Below, piece after piece: positions 1-8,298 of a stretch of 9,829 bases of DNA. Below the pieces are notes generated by a model. That model was not told the DNA's origin. It did not search any database and saw only the letters and a program-made list of their open reading frames with translations. Source of the stretch: Deltaproteobacteria bacterium (GTDB lineage Bacteria; Desulfobacterota; Syntrophia; Syntrophales; UBA2210); the NCBI GenBank assembly GCA_016935935.1, contig JAFGPZ010000068.1, positions 1-9,829 of the forward strand. Direction: 5' to 3'. Position 1 is the stretch's first letter, and the number at the start of each line of letters is the position of its first letter. The position numbers were made by a program, and so were the translations under genes.

Positions 1-246
1 AAAGAAGTGGGCAGGGTATTGGGATTGTTTCTTGAAGAGCCGGATGAATACTTCCAGAAGGACAGAAACAGAGAAACTCAAAAACGTGGGTTGGATGTGG
101 AAGATATTGAACGCTCGATTGAAGAAAGAAGGATAGCCAGGGCGGCAAAAGATTGGAAAAGTTCGGATAAAATCAGGAATACGCTTGCAGAAAAAGGGGT
201 AATCCTTAAAGATACCCCTACGAAAACTATTTGGAAAATCGAGTAA
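1..246 (+). CDS. cysS: Cysteinyl-tRNA synthetase, C-terminal fragment (5' end outside window)
   Basis: This is the last 81 codons of a gene whose start lies left of the window; the reading frame is open from base 1 to TAA at 244-246. The enzyme charges tRNA-Cys with cysteine in the cytoplasm. The visible part is the C-terminal helical domain that contacts the tRNA anticodon region. It shows the family pattern of an IEERRIARAAKDW helix, then SSDKIRNTLAEKGVILKDTP and a terminal TIWK. In most CysRS the end reads DTPxGTxW; here a Lys replaces the Gly (DTPTKTIW), a small variation. The class I catalytic motifs (HIGH, KMSKS) would be upstream and cannot be seen. The gene converges on the ATPase operon and appears unrelated to it. 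Family assignment is confident; completeness of the gene is unknown. Confidence 0.93.
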   Translation, partial: KEVGRVLGLFLEEPDEYFQKDRNRETQKRGLDVEDIERSIEERRIARAAKDWKSSDKIRNTLAEKGVILKDTPTKTIWKIE

Positions 247-308
247 ATTACTTCTGTTATAGACTCAATAAAAAACCAAAAATCTCGAGTTGAAAGTATC
301 CATAGGTT

Positions 309-333
309 ACGCTTTTTTGTTGCTATCAAGCGT
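309..333. terminator. Weak hairpin between convergent cysS and atpD
   Basis: ACGCTT (309-314) and AAGCGT (328-333) form a 6-bp inverted repeat with a 13-nt loop in the 102-bp gap between two convergent genes. A T-rich run lies in the loop, and A/T tracts lie further left at about 268-282. Reading leftward from atpD, the U-tracts are some 25 nt past the stem, so it is not a classical intrinsic terminator. It is the only candidate I see here. Confidence 0.22.
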
Positions 334-348
334 TTAAGTAGTATCTTA

Positions 349-969
349 TTACTTTGATGCCCGCTGTCGTATGAGTTTCTTTACAAAGATCTCTTCTCTC
401 TCCATTTCCTCGATTCTATCTGAGATGTACTTCTTCGCCTCTTCATGCTGGGGGATGAATATCTTCTCAAGGGCGTTTACCCGTCGCTGTACCTTTTTCA
501 GCTCCCTTGAAAGCATGATGATTGTCTTGGTGATGGCCGCATATTCGGCGAGTACTTGAAGCGCCTTTCTCAGGCGCTCCTTCGCTGTATCATAGGTGGC
601 TGTTGTACCTGTTAAGGTGACGGTGAGCAATGACTTCTTGAATGTAAATCTGATCATCGGAAGTTTCAACCCCATGAATTTAGTAAATTCCACGTGGAAG
701 AAATAGCTCCTTCTCTCGGAGCAGCTCTTTAAGGTTATGGTTTCGGATCCCATGTCGACAGCCGCTTTGCGGTAAGCCGCATAGAGCTCATCTAAGGCAG
801 CCGAAAAGTCGGTTTCCAATCTCCTGATCTCACCAATGCTCCTGACGATCTCTATGGCCAGGAGCTCTCTCTTCTGGTTGAGGAGGTCGTAGCCTTCATA
901 CGCGAACGCAAGGTCTTCCTTGAGCTTTCTAAGCGATGATTTTGTGGGTGGAAGCTCTATCTTTGGCAT
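349..969 (-). CDS. atpD: V/A-type ATPase subunit D (central rotor axle)
   Basis: This 206-residue protein is the coiled-coil axle that turns inside the A3B3 head and, with subunit F, passes torque to the C subunit and K ring. The N-terminal helix carries the family pattern PTKSSLRKLKEDLAFAYEGYDLLNQKRE (split here as PTKSSLRKLKEDL at residues 8-20 and LLNQKRELLA near 29-38). The C-terminal helix carries RRVNALEKIFIP (about 152-163) and a Glu/Lys-rich end. The middle globular part is less conserved. The open frame extends 46 codons upstream, but that stretch lies inside atpB. The ATG at 967-969 is preceded by GAGGGG with 7-nt spacing and gives a family-typical N terminus, so I chose it. It starts 1 nt after the atpB stop, which suggests coupled translation. 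It is the last gene of the operon. Confidence 0.95.
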   Translation of the reverse strand: MPKIELPPTKSSLRKLKEDLAFAYEGYDLLNQKRELLAIEIVRSIGEIRRLETDFSAALDELYAAYRKAAVDMGSETITLKSCSERRSYFFHVEFTKFMGLKLPMIRFTFKKSLLTVTLTGTTATYDTAKERLRKALQVLAEYAAITKTIIMLSRELKKVQRRVNALEKIFIPQHEEAKKYISDRIEEMEREEIFVKKLIRQRASK

Positions 970-970
970 T

Positions 971-2362
971 TCACGTCCCCTCACCCTCTGGTATGTAGTA
1001 TCGCTGGATGTCTTCTCTGCATATACGGTAGAGCTCATCTTTTGGAAGCAAGGAGAGCATCTGCCAGCCGATGTCCAGTGTCTGCTCGATCGACCTGTTT
1101 TCCTCATCGCCCTGGCGCAGGAACTGTTCCTCGAACGCGGTCCCGAACTTCAGATAGATCTTGTCGAGTTCCGATAGCTCCTCCTCCCCCACGATGGCTG
1201 CAAGCGCACGTATGCGCTTTACCTTCGCGTATGAAGCGAATAACTGGGCCGCAACTTGGGCATGATCCTGGCGTGTCCGGCCTTCTCCAATGCCGTCCTT
1301 CATAAGTCTCGAAAGCGAGGGCAGGCCCGCAATGGGCGGGTATATTCCCTTGTTAAAGAGCTCCCTCTCCAGTACGATCTGCCCTTCGGTGATATAGCCG
1401 GTCAGGTCCGGGACGGGGTGGGAAATATCGTCGCTTGGCATGGTAAGTATGGGTACTTGGGTAATTGAACCCTTGTGATCCTTCAGTCTGCCGGCGCGTT
1501 CGTGTATGGATGCGAGGTCGCTGTAAAGGTAGCCGGGGTAACCCTTCCGGGAGGGAATCTCGCCCCTTGAGCTCGAAAGCTCCCTGAGGGACTCGCAGTA
1601 GTTTGTCATGTCGGTCAGGATCACGAGCACATGCATGCCTTCGTCGAACGCGAGGTGCTCAGCCAGGGTCAGAGCCACCCGCGGGGTGATAAGACGTTCT
1701 ATCGAAGGGGCGTCGGCAAGACTTAAAAATATAGCGGAGTGTGTGAGAACACCCGACTCCTCGAGGGAGGTGATGAAGAACTTGGCCACGTCGAATTTCA
1801 CGCCCATGGCGGCAAATATGACAGTGAACTCTTCATCCGAGGTCAGGATCCTGGCCTGGCGAGCTATCTGGGCAGCAATCAGGTTATGAGGCATGCCGCT
1901 GCCCGAGAATATCGGGAGTTTCTGACCACGGATAAGGGTATTCATCCCGTCTATGGCGGATATCCCGGTCTGAATGAAGTCCCTCGGATATTCTCTGCTC
2001 CAGGGATTGACCGGCAGGCCATTAACGTTCATCATTTTATCTGTGATTACTTGGGGAACTCCATCGGTGGGCCTTCCTAGACCATCGAAAACCCTTCCGA
2101 GCATATCGCGATCAACCGGAATCTCAAGCGACTTACCCACGAAGGTGACTCTCATCCCCTTAACGGAAAGTCCGCTCGTGCCCTCGAAGACCTGAACCAC
2201 GGCTCGCTGTTCGTCAACCTCAAGTGTCTGCCCTATGCGTATTTCGCCTGACTCATCCCTAATCTCCACAATCTCGCCGTAGCCAACACCCGCAACCCCC
2301 TCAACGAAGATCAGTGGACCGGAGATCCCGGAAAGGTTAGTGTAATCAATATCGGCTGGCAT
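971..2362 (-). CDS. atpB: V/A-type ATPase subunit B (non-catalytic head subunit)
   Basis: This 463-residue protein has the usual family length. Three copies alternate with subunit A in the cytoplasmic A3B3 head and contribute to the catalytic interface without catalysing. The N-terminal beta-barrel domain is at about 1-75 and the RecA-like fold at about 90-370. The P-loop position is degenerate, FSGSGMPHN (152-160), with no GKT, as expected for [15 protein letters not shown] (251-264) and [18 protein letters not shown] (274-291) are hallmark stretches. [10 protein letters not shown] (348-357) contains Arg352, matching the arginine finger reported for this subunit in Thermus. The C-terminal helical domain follows. 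The gene starts 2 nt after the atpA stop (TAA at 2365-2367) and ends 1 nt before the atpD ATG. Nothing looks broken. Confidence 0.97.
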   Translation of the reverse strand: MPADIDYTNLSGISGPLIFVEGVAGVGYGEIVEIRDESGEIRIGQTLEVDEQRAVVQVFEGTSGLSVKGMRVTFVGKSLEIPVDRDMLGRVFDGLGRPTDGVPQVITDKMMNVNGLPVNPWSREYPRDFIQTGISAIDGMNTLIRGQKLPIFSGSGMPHNLIAAQIARQARILTSDEEFTVIFAAMGVKFDVAKFFITSLEESGVLTHSAIFLSLADAPSIERLITPRVALTLAEHLAFDEGMHVLVILTDMTNYCESLRELSSSRGEIPSRKGYPGYLYSDLASIHERAGRLKDHKGSITQVPILTMPSDDISHPVPDLTGYITEGQIVLERELFNKGIYPPIAGLPSLSRLMKDGIGEGRTRQDHAQVAAQLFASYAKVKRIRALAAIVGEEELSELDKIYLKFGTAFEEQFLRQGDEENRSIEQTLDIGWQMLSLLPKDELYRICREDIQRYYIPEGEGT

Positions 2363-2364
2363 AT

Positions 2365-4137
2365 TTATTCTCCTATAATTGACTCTTTAAGCGAATCTAG
2401 TCCAAGAGCAAGCCTCTTCCCATACTCCTCAATTCTTTCGGTCTCATTGTTGGGGACTTCGGATTTAAGTCTCACAATTTCCGAAACCACGTCGAGCGCT
2501 GCGATTTCCTTGACGGAAATGCCGGCTTGCACAAGTTCCGCGCCCCTTTTATAGAGATCAAGGATAGTCTTCAGGAGCTTGAGCTGCTTTTCGGGTCCGC
2601 AGTACTTATCAATCGGATCGAATGAGTTTTGCTGGAGAAACGCGTTCTTGATCATCTCGGCTATAAAAAGGATAAATTGTTGTGACGATGGCAGAGCATC
2701 GGTTCCAACAAGCTTTACCACTTGCTGAAGTCTGTGATCCTCAAGCAGGATGTTCATGGCCTCATTTCTCACCGAGAGCCACTGACTGTCCAGATTCTTC
2801 CACCAGTCCTCTATGTCATGGAGGTACTCGGTATAACTGTCTATCCAGCTTATGGAAGGATAGTGCCTGGCGTCGGCCAAAACCTTGTCCAGTGCCCAGA
2901 AACACCTCACGAACCGCGTCGTATGCTGGGTAACGGGCTCTGAGAAGTCCCCACCCGGAGGGGATACCGCACCGACGATGGTGATGTCACCCTCGTTACC
3001 CGACAGTGTCTCAACAAGGCCCGCCCTCTCGTAGAACTCGGCGAGCCTGGTAGCCAGGTAGGAAGGGAATCCCTCCTCAGCAGGCATGTCTCCAAGTCGG
3101 CTGGACAGCTCCCTGAGGGCCTCGGCCCATCTCGATGTGGAGTCAGCCATCACTGCCACGCTGTATCCCATGTCGCGGTAGTACTCCGCGATGGTCACCC
3201 CCGTATAAATGCTCGCCTCTCTGGCGGGAACCGGCATGTTCGATGTGTTCGCGATCATGATCGTTCGTTCCATAAGAGGTCGGCCGTTCCTCTCGTCTAT
3301 GAGCTTTGGGAAATCTGTAAGGACATCAGTCATCTCGTTGCCGCGCTCACCACAGCCTATGTACACGATGATATCCGCATTGCACCACTTAGCCAGGGCG
3401 TGCTGGGTCATGGTCTTGCCCGTGCCGAACCCCCCTGGGATGGCGGCTGTGCCGCCTCGGGCTATCGGAAAGAACGTGTCTATTATCCTCTGACCCGTCA
3501 CGAGGGGTATAAAGGGTTTTTTCTTGACTCTGCTTGGCCTCGCTCTTCGTACCGGCCAATACTCGGCAAGCTTCCCCTGGTACGTGCCGGTGCCGGTATC
3601 GACAGTGTATATTTCGTCTTCGATTGTGTACTCTCCGGTATCGGCGATGGCGGTCAATATGCCGGAGACCCGGGGGGGCATGAGTACCCTGTGCGTGACG
3701 AGCGGGCTCTCTTGGACTTCTCCGAGAATATCCCCCTCCTTCACGTCGTCCCCTGCCTTTACCAGCGGGTCGAAATTCCATTTCCTGGTCACATCAAGCG
3801 GGGACAGTTTTATCCCCTTCCTTATGTAACTTCCGCATGCCTCGGAAATGCCCACTAAGGGGCGCTGTATACCGTCGTATATGTTTGCGATAAGTCCCGG
3901 CCCCAGAAGGACGGAAAGCGGCCTGCGGTAAGAGATCACCTCATCGCCTGGCTTCAGTCCCGTGTTATCCTCGTATACCTGTATGACGGCCACATCCTCA
4001 ATGAGCCGTATGACCTCGCCTATGAGCCTGTCAGGCCCCACCTCGGCGATGTCGAACATCCGTATCCCGTTGAGGCCGAACGCCCTGATAATTGGGCCAT
4101 TTACCGCTATAACCTTTCCGGCCACCATGCCGTTCAT
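2365..4137 (-). CDS. atpA: V/A-type ATPase catalytic subunit A
   Basis: This 590-residue catalytic subunit binds and hydrolyses or synthesises ATP in the A3B3 head. An N-terminal beta-barrel covers about 1-70. The non-homologous insertion that separates V/A-type A from F-type beta follows at about 110-190. The Walker A loop is GGFGTGKT (235-242). GCGERGNEM (261-269) holds the catalytic glutamate Glu264. The run [19 protein letters not shown] (331-349) is the Walker B region with the family signature. The C-terminal helical domain starts near 430. The Walker A is unusual in having Gly-Gly-Phe where GPFGSGKT or GAFGCGKT is typical. The first ATG (4135-4137) has AAGGA six bases upstream; a second Met at codon 4 is possible. 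The gene begins 17 nt after atpE, whose TAG overlaps an AGGAG. Confidence 0.98.
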   Translation of the reverse strand: MNGMVAGKVIAVNGPIIRAFGLNGIRMFDIAEVGPDRLIGEVIRLIEDVAVIQVYEDNTGLKPGDEVISYRRPLSVLLGPGLIANIYDGIQRPLVGISEACGSYIRKGIKLSPLDVTRKWNFDPLVKAGDDVKEGDILGEVQESPLVTHRVLMPPRVSGILTAIADTGEYTIEDEIYTVDTGTGTYQGKLAEYWPVRRARPSRVKKKPFIPLVTGQRIIDTFFPIARGGTAAIPGGFGTGKTMTQHALAKWCNADIIVYIGCGERGNEMTDVLTDFPKLIDERNGRPLMERTIMIANTSNMPVPAREASIYTGVTIAEYYRDMGYSVAVMADSTSRWAEALRELSSRLGDMPAEEGFPSYLATRLAEFYERAGLVETLSGNEGDITIVGAVSPPGGDFSEPVTQHTTRFVRCFWALDKVLADARHYPSISWIDSYTEYLHDIEDWWKNLDSQWLSVRNEAMNILLEDHRLQQVVKLVGTDALPSSQQFILFIAEMIKNAFLQQNSFDPIDKYCGPEKQLKLLKTILDLYKRGAELVQAGISVKEIAALDVVSEIVRLKSEVPNNETERIEEYGKRLALGLDSLKESIIGE

Positions 4138-4154
4138 ATCCGATCCTTTATCTC

Positions 4155-4757
4155 CTAAAAGGCAACATTCTTTTCCTTCAGTATCCGCACAATCTCTTGG
4201 CGGATAGCAAAGGATTTTCTAAAATAAATTCTCTCGATGGTGTTGTTGAATATGCGGCCACCCTGGTCGTCATGGACGATACATCCGCCCCACGTTATCG
4301 TGCTGTCTTCCTTTATGCCGATATCCCGGTTCTTGCTGGCTGCCTTTAGGGAATCCATAAATTCCTTGCTAAAGACAATGTCCTCTTTCTTCAGGCGAAC
4401 CTCTGCTCTGGTACTGATCTGGCCTACGGCATCGCATACCGTATCTGAGAGGAATTTTTTGTATCTCTGATCATTCCTCATTCCCTTCACTGCCTCGTCC
4501 ACGATATGGTTAATGAAGTTATCGATGGTGTGGAGCTTAAGCTTCTTGCGCTCAAGGATGCCCCTGTTCTCCAGCCTGGACAGCTCCTGCTCGATCTTTG
4601 CATCTATTTCAGCCTCGTATTTTTTCCTGAAATTTTCCGTCTCCGCGGTGCAAGCATCATCCAGCTTCTTGATCTCTGAGACCTCCATCTCCTTGATGGC
4701 GCGTATCGCGCGCTTGGATTCTTCCCTGATAGAGCTTTCCAATGGCGTTTTATTCAT
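4155..4757 (-). CDS. atpE: V/A-type ATPase subunit E (peripheral stalk)
   Basis: This 200-residue subunit pairs with the H/G-type coiled-coil protein to form the outer stalks that anchor the A3B3 head to membrane subunit I. The first 75 or so residues are a charged Lys/Glu-rich helix with few prolines or glycines, as expected for the stalk coiled coil. The C-terminal domain (about 95-200) is globular and carries the characteristic WGGCIVHDDQGGRIFNNTIE stretch near 156-175. The ATG at 4755-4757 is preceded by AGAGGAA at a workable distance. The TAG stop at 4155-4157 forms part of the AGGAG upstream of atpA, which hints at coupling. In Thermus and Enterococcus operons E lies before C and F; here F comes first. 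Confidence 0.93.
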   Translation of the reverse strand: MNKTPLESSIREESKRAIRAIKEMEVSEIKKLDDACTAETENFRKKYEAEIDAKIEQELSRLENRGILERKKLKLHTIDNFINHIVDEAVKGMRNDQRYKKFLSDTVCDAVGQISTRAEVRLKKEDIVFSKEFMDSLKAASKNRDIGIKEDSTITWGGCIVHDDQGGRIFNNTIERIYFRKSFAIRQEIVRILKEKNVAF

Positions 4758-4775
4758 TACAAACCGTTCCTCTGA

Positions 4776-5081
4776 TCACAGGGTGACGCCGAGTGCCTCC
4801 GCTATGTAGCCCACAACGGATCGGCGGAAGCCCTTCGTGTCGTCAATGCCGGGTATCTCGATTACCACAGGGCTTAAACTGTCCAGGTTTATCTCTGCTA
4901 TCCTCGCCTGGAGATCCTCAGAAAGCTCATTCGTAATAATCACTATACCTGCATCCCCTTTTTTGATGATCTCTTCAAGACTTGCCAGTGCATTGCCCTG
5001 GGCAGAGACCACTCCTGATACCCCGCAGAGACGGAATGCGCTCACGGTATGCATGTCCCCGATAATGTAGATTTTCTTCAT
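4776..5081 (-). CDS. atpF: V/A-type ATPase subunit F (central stalk)
   Basis: This 101-residue subunit binds the D axle and in studied V/A-ATPases modulates activity. The N terminus IYIIGDMHTVSAFRLCGVSG (4-23) matches the family pattern of a beta strand with IGD followed by a FRLaGv motif. GDAGIVIITNE (42-52) is the second strand region, and PVVIEIPG (71-78) is the conserved IP segment of the small Rossmann-like fold. Length is normal for the family. The ATG lies 1 nt after the atpK TAG, and no convincing Shine-Dalgarno precedes it (the bases are the 3' end of atpK). Translation is therefore probably coupled to atpK. The TGA stop lies 18 nt before atpE. In Enterococcus nomenclature this is NtpG. 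Confidence 0.92.
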   Translation of the reverse strand: MKKIYIIGDMHTVSAFRLCGVSGVVSAQGNALASLEEIIKKGDAGIVIITNELSEDLQARIAEINLDSLSPVVIEIPGIDDTKGFRRSVVGYIAEALGVTL

Positions 5082-5082
5082 G

Positions 5083-5421
5083 CTATAGCTTGTTCAGGAT
5101 CATAATTGCAATGATCAGGCCGTATATGGCGATACCTTCGGCCAGACCGAGGAAGACAAGGACCCTTCCTGTGAGCTCCGGCTTCTCGCTCACTGCACCC
5201 AGACCCGCGGAACCTATCCGGGCTACGGCGAGGGCGCTTCCGATGCAGGCCAACCCGACAGATAATGCCGCGGACAGGTATCCTAAGCCCATCCACTCAT
5301 TTCCCGTGTTTATCCCGACCACATCTGCTGTGGCTGTAAACACCATGTCCGGGAAAAGTAACAGAACCGCGAAGCAGAAAGAACTAATTAAAAAAATAAT
5401 AGACAGGTGATTCTTGGTCAT
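5083..5421 (-). CDS. atpK: V/A-type ATPase subunit K (membrane c-ring proteolipid)
   Basis: This 112-residue proteolipid forms the rotating membrane ring. Residues 1-32 are a hydrophobic, signal-peptide-like leader with an Ala-Thr-Ala site before Asp33. A single hairpin follows: helix 1 at about 44-76, a polar loop EKPELTGR (79-86), and helix 2 at about 87-111 with the ion-carrying Glu95 in GLAEGIAIYG. A cleaved leader with one hairpin resembles the Thermus ring subunit, not the four-helix subunit of Enterococcus. The helix-1 position corresponding to the sodium-binding Gln of Ilyobacter c is Val66, and Gly rather than Ser/Thr follows the Glu. I infer proton binding. A strong GGAGGTG lies 5-6 nt before the ATG, fitting the need for many copies per complex. 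The gene starts 1 nt after the atpI stop. Confidence 0.94.
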   Translation of the reverse strand: MTKNHLSIIFLISSFCFAVLLLFPDMVFTATADVVGINTGNEWMGLGYLSAALSVGLACIGSALAVARIGSAGLGAVSEKPELTGRVLVFLGLAEGIAIYGLIIAIMILNKL

Positions 5422-5422
5422 C

Positions 5423-7336
5423 CTACACCTCCGATATTTTTGCCTTTAATATGAAGGGGGTGAAGGCAACTCCATCCCCCTTGAAAAACTTGCTGAAAAA
5501 CTCATAGTACTCAAGCCTCATCGACTGGATACCGCAGACAAGCCCCTCGAAGCCGATGATGAAAATGTTTCCTATTATGATTATTGCAATAGCAGCAATG
5601 GATTTCATTGCGGGATCGACTATGCCTGCAAGCGTGTATGTCACGATGCTCAATCCCGCGTGCGAGAGCGCGAAGGCTCCCACCCGGATGAATGAGATGG
5701 TGTTTGCGAGCATGCTTAGCCCTATCTCCAGGATCTCCACAAGTGTCTCGATCACGTATTCGGACATGCTGTGCGGTTTATGTTCCTTGAAAAGGGCGGG
5801 CCCAAGCAGGCCCCGCAAGGAAAAGAGAACAAGGGGCAGAAGGATGAATCCACCGATTTCCCATGGCGCAGGTCCCTGTCCGATGCGTATGTACCTCACG
5901 GCGAGGAGCACGATTGCGGTATATAAAACGAGTATGGCGAGCCCTTTCTTTTCCAGGAGGGCCTCAGTGTAATTCGAGTTCATGAGGCTGTTTATAATGT
6001 TGACGCAGAGACCCACGATGATGAACAGTACCCCCATCAGTATGGTCACGGAAAACAGGCTCATAGTGTGCTCAATGGGATGAAACCAGAGTGCGGGTAT
6101 GAGATGTTCGTTCGAGAAGATGCTGCCATAGAGCAAGCCGCAGATGGCGGCGGAAAGGCCGCATACGATCAGGATGGATCCGGCCTGTCCGATATCTCCT
6201 TGTATTTCCCCTTTCTTTTTGGCGACTCGTTTAAGAATAATGCCGCCCAGTGCGAGGACGAGCCCCTGGCCGAGGTCGCCGAACATGAGACCGAACATGA
6301 GAACAAAGGTAATAGCTGTGAGCGGAGTGGGGTCTATTTCACTGTTGGCCGGTACGCCCATTATCTTCACTAATAGTTCGAATGGTCTCAGGAGCCTGAT
6401 GTTTCTCAAGCGGACAGGCGCGTCAGCATCCCTCTGCTCGGATACAGTGGCGATGAATCTATCGCCACATATACCTTGAAGGATGCTGAAAAGTCTTTGT
6501 TTGTCTGTTATATCCATCCATCCCGTTATGAACATGGCCTTAGATGAAAATAGGGACATTCTCAAGGCCTTGAAGACCTCCTCGTATCCTATGTATACGC
6601 CATATAACTTTATTAGAGTGTGCCCCATTTCATCTCTCAGATTATTGAAATGTCCATCAAGGATCTCAAGTCTGCGTTTTAATATATCCTGACGGTGTAT
6701 GAGGCCTTCAATAGAAACCTCACGTATATCATCCGACTTGTCAGTGTAACCATATCCCTTGAGGAATTGGAGCATCGTGGGAATATCTTCGGGAAGGGCA
6801 GTACCGAACACATATCTATCCGCTTTGGCCACCACGAAGTTTTCTTGAACCGGGGCTTCCCAATCGGAGTTTTCCACAATCCCGAAGACCATTTTTACCA
6901 GTCGAGCCGTTTTGATTGCTCCGGGATCAATGCCCATCCGATTCAATGCTTCCAGATATGATATGAGCTCTGCTATAACTCCTAATGATTCCTTAATTCT
7001 TGAGCGAAGCTTCTGTGTGCGCTCTGTTGTGCTTTTGATACGGGAGACGAACACCTCATCCTGACTTATATCACGTATTTTATCATGTACGCTAACCTCC
7101 CCGGGCTGGATATTCAGGGTATTCATCAAGGATTCGATCCCTGAAAGGATCTCTCTGATCTTTGCTTCTTCATCCTTAAGTCCCGCATCCATCAGGATAT
7201 CGCTTGAACTGTCTTTCGAACGGGAGAGATGTATAAAACCCGCCTTTCCCAGCTCCTGGTAAACCTCATGATAGAATATCTTTTCAAGGGCTATGCTGAT
7301 CTTCCTAATGTCCGATTTCACAAACAACTTAGCCAT
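5423..7336 (-). CDS. atpI: V/A-type ATPase subunit I (membrane stator, a-subunit homologue)
   Basis: This protein of about 637 residues is the stator half of the ion channel. The N-terminal half (to about 325) is cytoplasmic, with long charged helices that dock the peripheral stalks. The C-terminal half has several membrane helices, beginning with FVLMFGLMFGDLGQG (345-359, numbered from the GTG). The essential arginine is Arg552 in SFIRVGAFALSHAGL, opposite the ring glutamate. SMRLEYYEFFSKFF (606-619) closes the conserved core. Two starts abut, GTG (7337-7339) then ATG (7334-7336). I chose the ATG because it overlaps the atpC TGA as TGATG, a common coupled junction; the GTG would add one residue. 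No strong Shine-Dalgarno is near, so coupling to atpC is likely. The stop lies 1 nt before atpK. Confidence 0.95.
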   Translation of the reverse strand: MAKLFVKSDIRKISIALEKIFYHEVYQELGKAGFIHLSRSKDSSSDILMDAGLKDEEAKIREILSGIESLMNTLNIQPGEVSVHDKIRDISQDEVFVSRIKSTTERTQKLRSRIKESLGVIAELISYLEALNRMGIDPGAIKTARLVKMVFGIVENSDWEAPVQENFVVAKADRYVFGTALPEDIPTMLQFLKGYGYTDKSDDIREVSIEGLIHRQDILKRRLEILDGHFNNLRDEMGHTLIKLYGVYIGYEEVFKALRMSLFSSKAMFITGWMDITDKQRLFSILQGICGDRFIATVSEQRDADAPVRLRNIRLLRPFELLVKIMGVPANSEIDPTPLTAITFVLMFGLMFGDLGQGLVLALGGIILKRVAKKKGEIQGDIGQAGSILIVCGLSAAICGLLYGSIFSNEHLIPALWFHPIEHTMSLFSVTILMGVLFIIVGLCVNIINSLMNSNYTEALLEKKGLAILVLYTAIVLLAVRYIRIGQGPAPWEIGGFILLPLVLFSLRGLLGPALFKEHKPHSMSEYVIETLVEILEIGLSMLANTISFIRVGAFALSHAGLSIVTYTLAGIVDPAMKSIAAIAIIIIGNIFIIGFEGLVCGIQSMRLEYYEFFSKFFKGDGVAFTPFILKAKISEV

Positions 7337-8292
7337 CACACTTCACATATAATCCTTTCGAGTATCTCTCCGGAGGGCAAACCGAACCTTATACCATCGA
7401 CGATGTGGAACAGGTTCCTCACCTGATAGTAGAGCAGCCACAGGTAAGCGACCACGCAGTGTATGGAATGAAAATCCTTGTGAAATATGGAGGAAACCCA
7501 ATTATAATAATACTGTTCGAGATGGTACTCTATATCCTCTGCGGATGGCGCCTGTGCGCCACTTTTTCTCAGTTGTTCAAGATGCCTGTTCAATGTCTCC
7601 TCCACTATCCTTGCCTGTGGCCATGCATGCCCGCCGAAGAGGTTGAGGTTATTAAACGTCTCAAGAAAGAGCTTTATCCTTTCATCGCTCCAGTGATAGC
7701 TCTGCTTGAGTCTCCAGTGCCAGATCATCGTAATGACGGTGATCCTCCTGAGCATGAAGTCTCGGAAGACCTCTCGGGATTCGGGAAGGAATTGGGCTGA
7801 GGATTTATACAGGTTCCGGGCGGCACTGATATCCATCTGGATTTCAGGGAGTTCATAGCATGAGATATCCTCGCACACGTCTTTCAGGTATGTGTCAGCC
7901 ATGATTGTCCTTATGTCATCCGGCGAAAGGTCTTGCTGGAGCAGGTTTCTGTCAAGGATGGCGTAGTGCCCAATATCGTACCACTGGTCCAGGCTTTGTC
8001 TGCCGAAGGCTTTTGCAAAAAGGAGCTTCGCGTTGCTTATCTCGTACTGGCGAAGGAAGGCGATGAAAAGAGGGCTGTATTTTTTGGTTGCCTCGGCAAG
8101 ATGGATGACCATGGCGATCTGCTCCCTGAAAACCGTCTCCTTGGCCTCAACATAATCGTGTGTAGCAGAGAGTCTATCGTAAAAAGCCCCCTGATCCCTG
8201 ATAATTGAAGTATAATCCTTGAGTGAGAGAAGACGGCCTCTCATGGCGTATATCCTGACATGGAGATTGTCTTCATCGGCATAGTATCTCAT
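7336..8292 (-). CDS. atpC: V/A-type ATPase subunit C (AC39/d-like rotor adaptor)
   Basis: This 318-residue, mostly helical soluble protein belongs to the AC39/subunit d family. It is the funnel-shaped socket between the D/F axle and the K ring. Aromatic-rich helices run throughout. The C-terminal stretch with VAYLWLLYYQVRNLFHIVDG, followed by IRFGLPSGEILERI, matches the family's conserved ending (a helix with an RNL/RNI motif, then GLP.E.I). Overall similarity to Thermus C is weaker than for A or B, so identification rests on length, helical pattern, C-terminal motif and operon position. GAGGTG lies just before the ATG (8290-8292), and the gene starts 6 nt after the H-subunit stop. Its position ahead of atpI is unlike the E-C-F cluster in Thermus-type operons. 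Confidence 0.88.
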   Translation of the reverse strand: MRYYADEDNLHVRIYAMRGRLLSLKDYTSIIRDQGAFYDRLSATHDYVEAKETVFREQIAMVIHLAEATKKYSPLFIAFLRQYEISNAKLLFAKAFGRQSLDQWYDIGHYAILDRNLLQQDLSPDDIRTIMADTYLKDVCEDISCYELPEIQMDISAARNLYKSSAQFLPESREVFRDFMLRRITVITMIWHWRLKQSYHWSDERIKLFLETFNNLNLFGGHAWPQARIVEETLNRHLEQLRKSGAQAPSAEDIEYHLEQYYYNWVSSIFHKDFHSIHCVVAYLWLLYYQVRNLFHIVDGIRFGLPSGEILERIICEV

Positions 8293-8298
8293 GGCACC

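Noticed and set aside
970..1107. Upstream extension of subunit D to an earlier Met (252 residues)
   Set aside because: The extra 46 codons lie within atpB and do not resemble the family; the ATG at 967-969 has a proper GAGGGG and gives the conserved N terminus.
3400..3858. 152-codon plus-strand open frame opposite atpA
   Set aside because: It is antisense to the highly conserved catalytic subunit, has no family resemblance and no ribosome site; it follows from the GC-rich coding pattern of atpA.
5556..5972. 138-codon plus-strand open frame opposite atpI
   Set aside because: Antisense shadow of the membrane helices of subunit I; hydrophobic codons in reverse produce long open frames.
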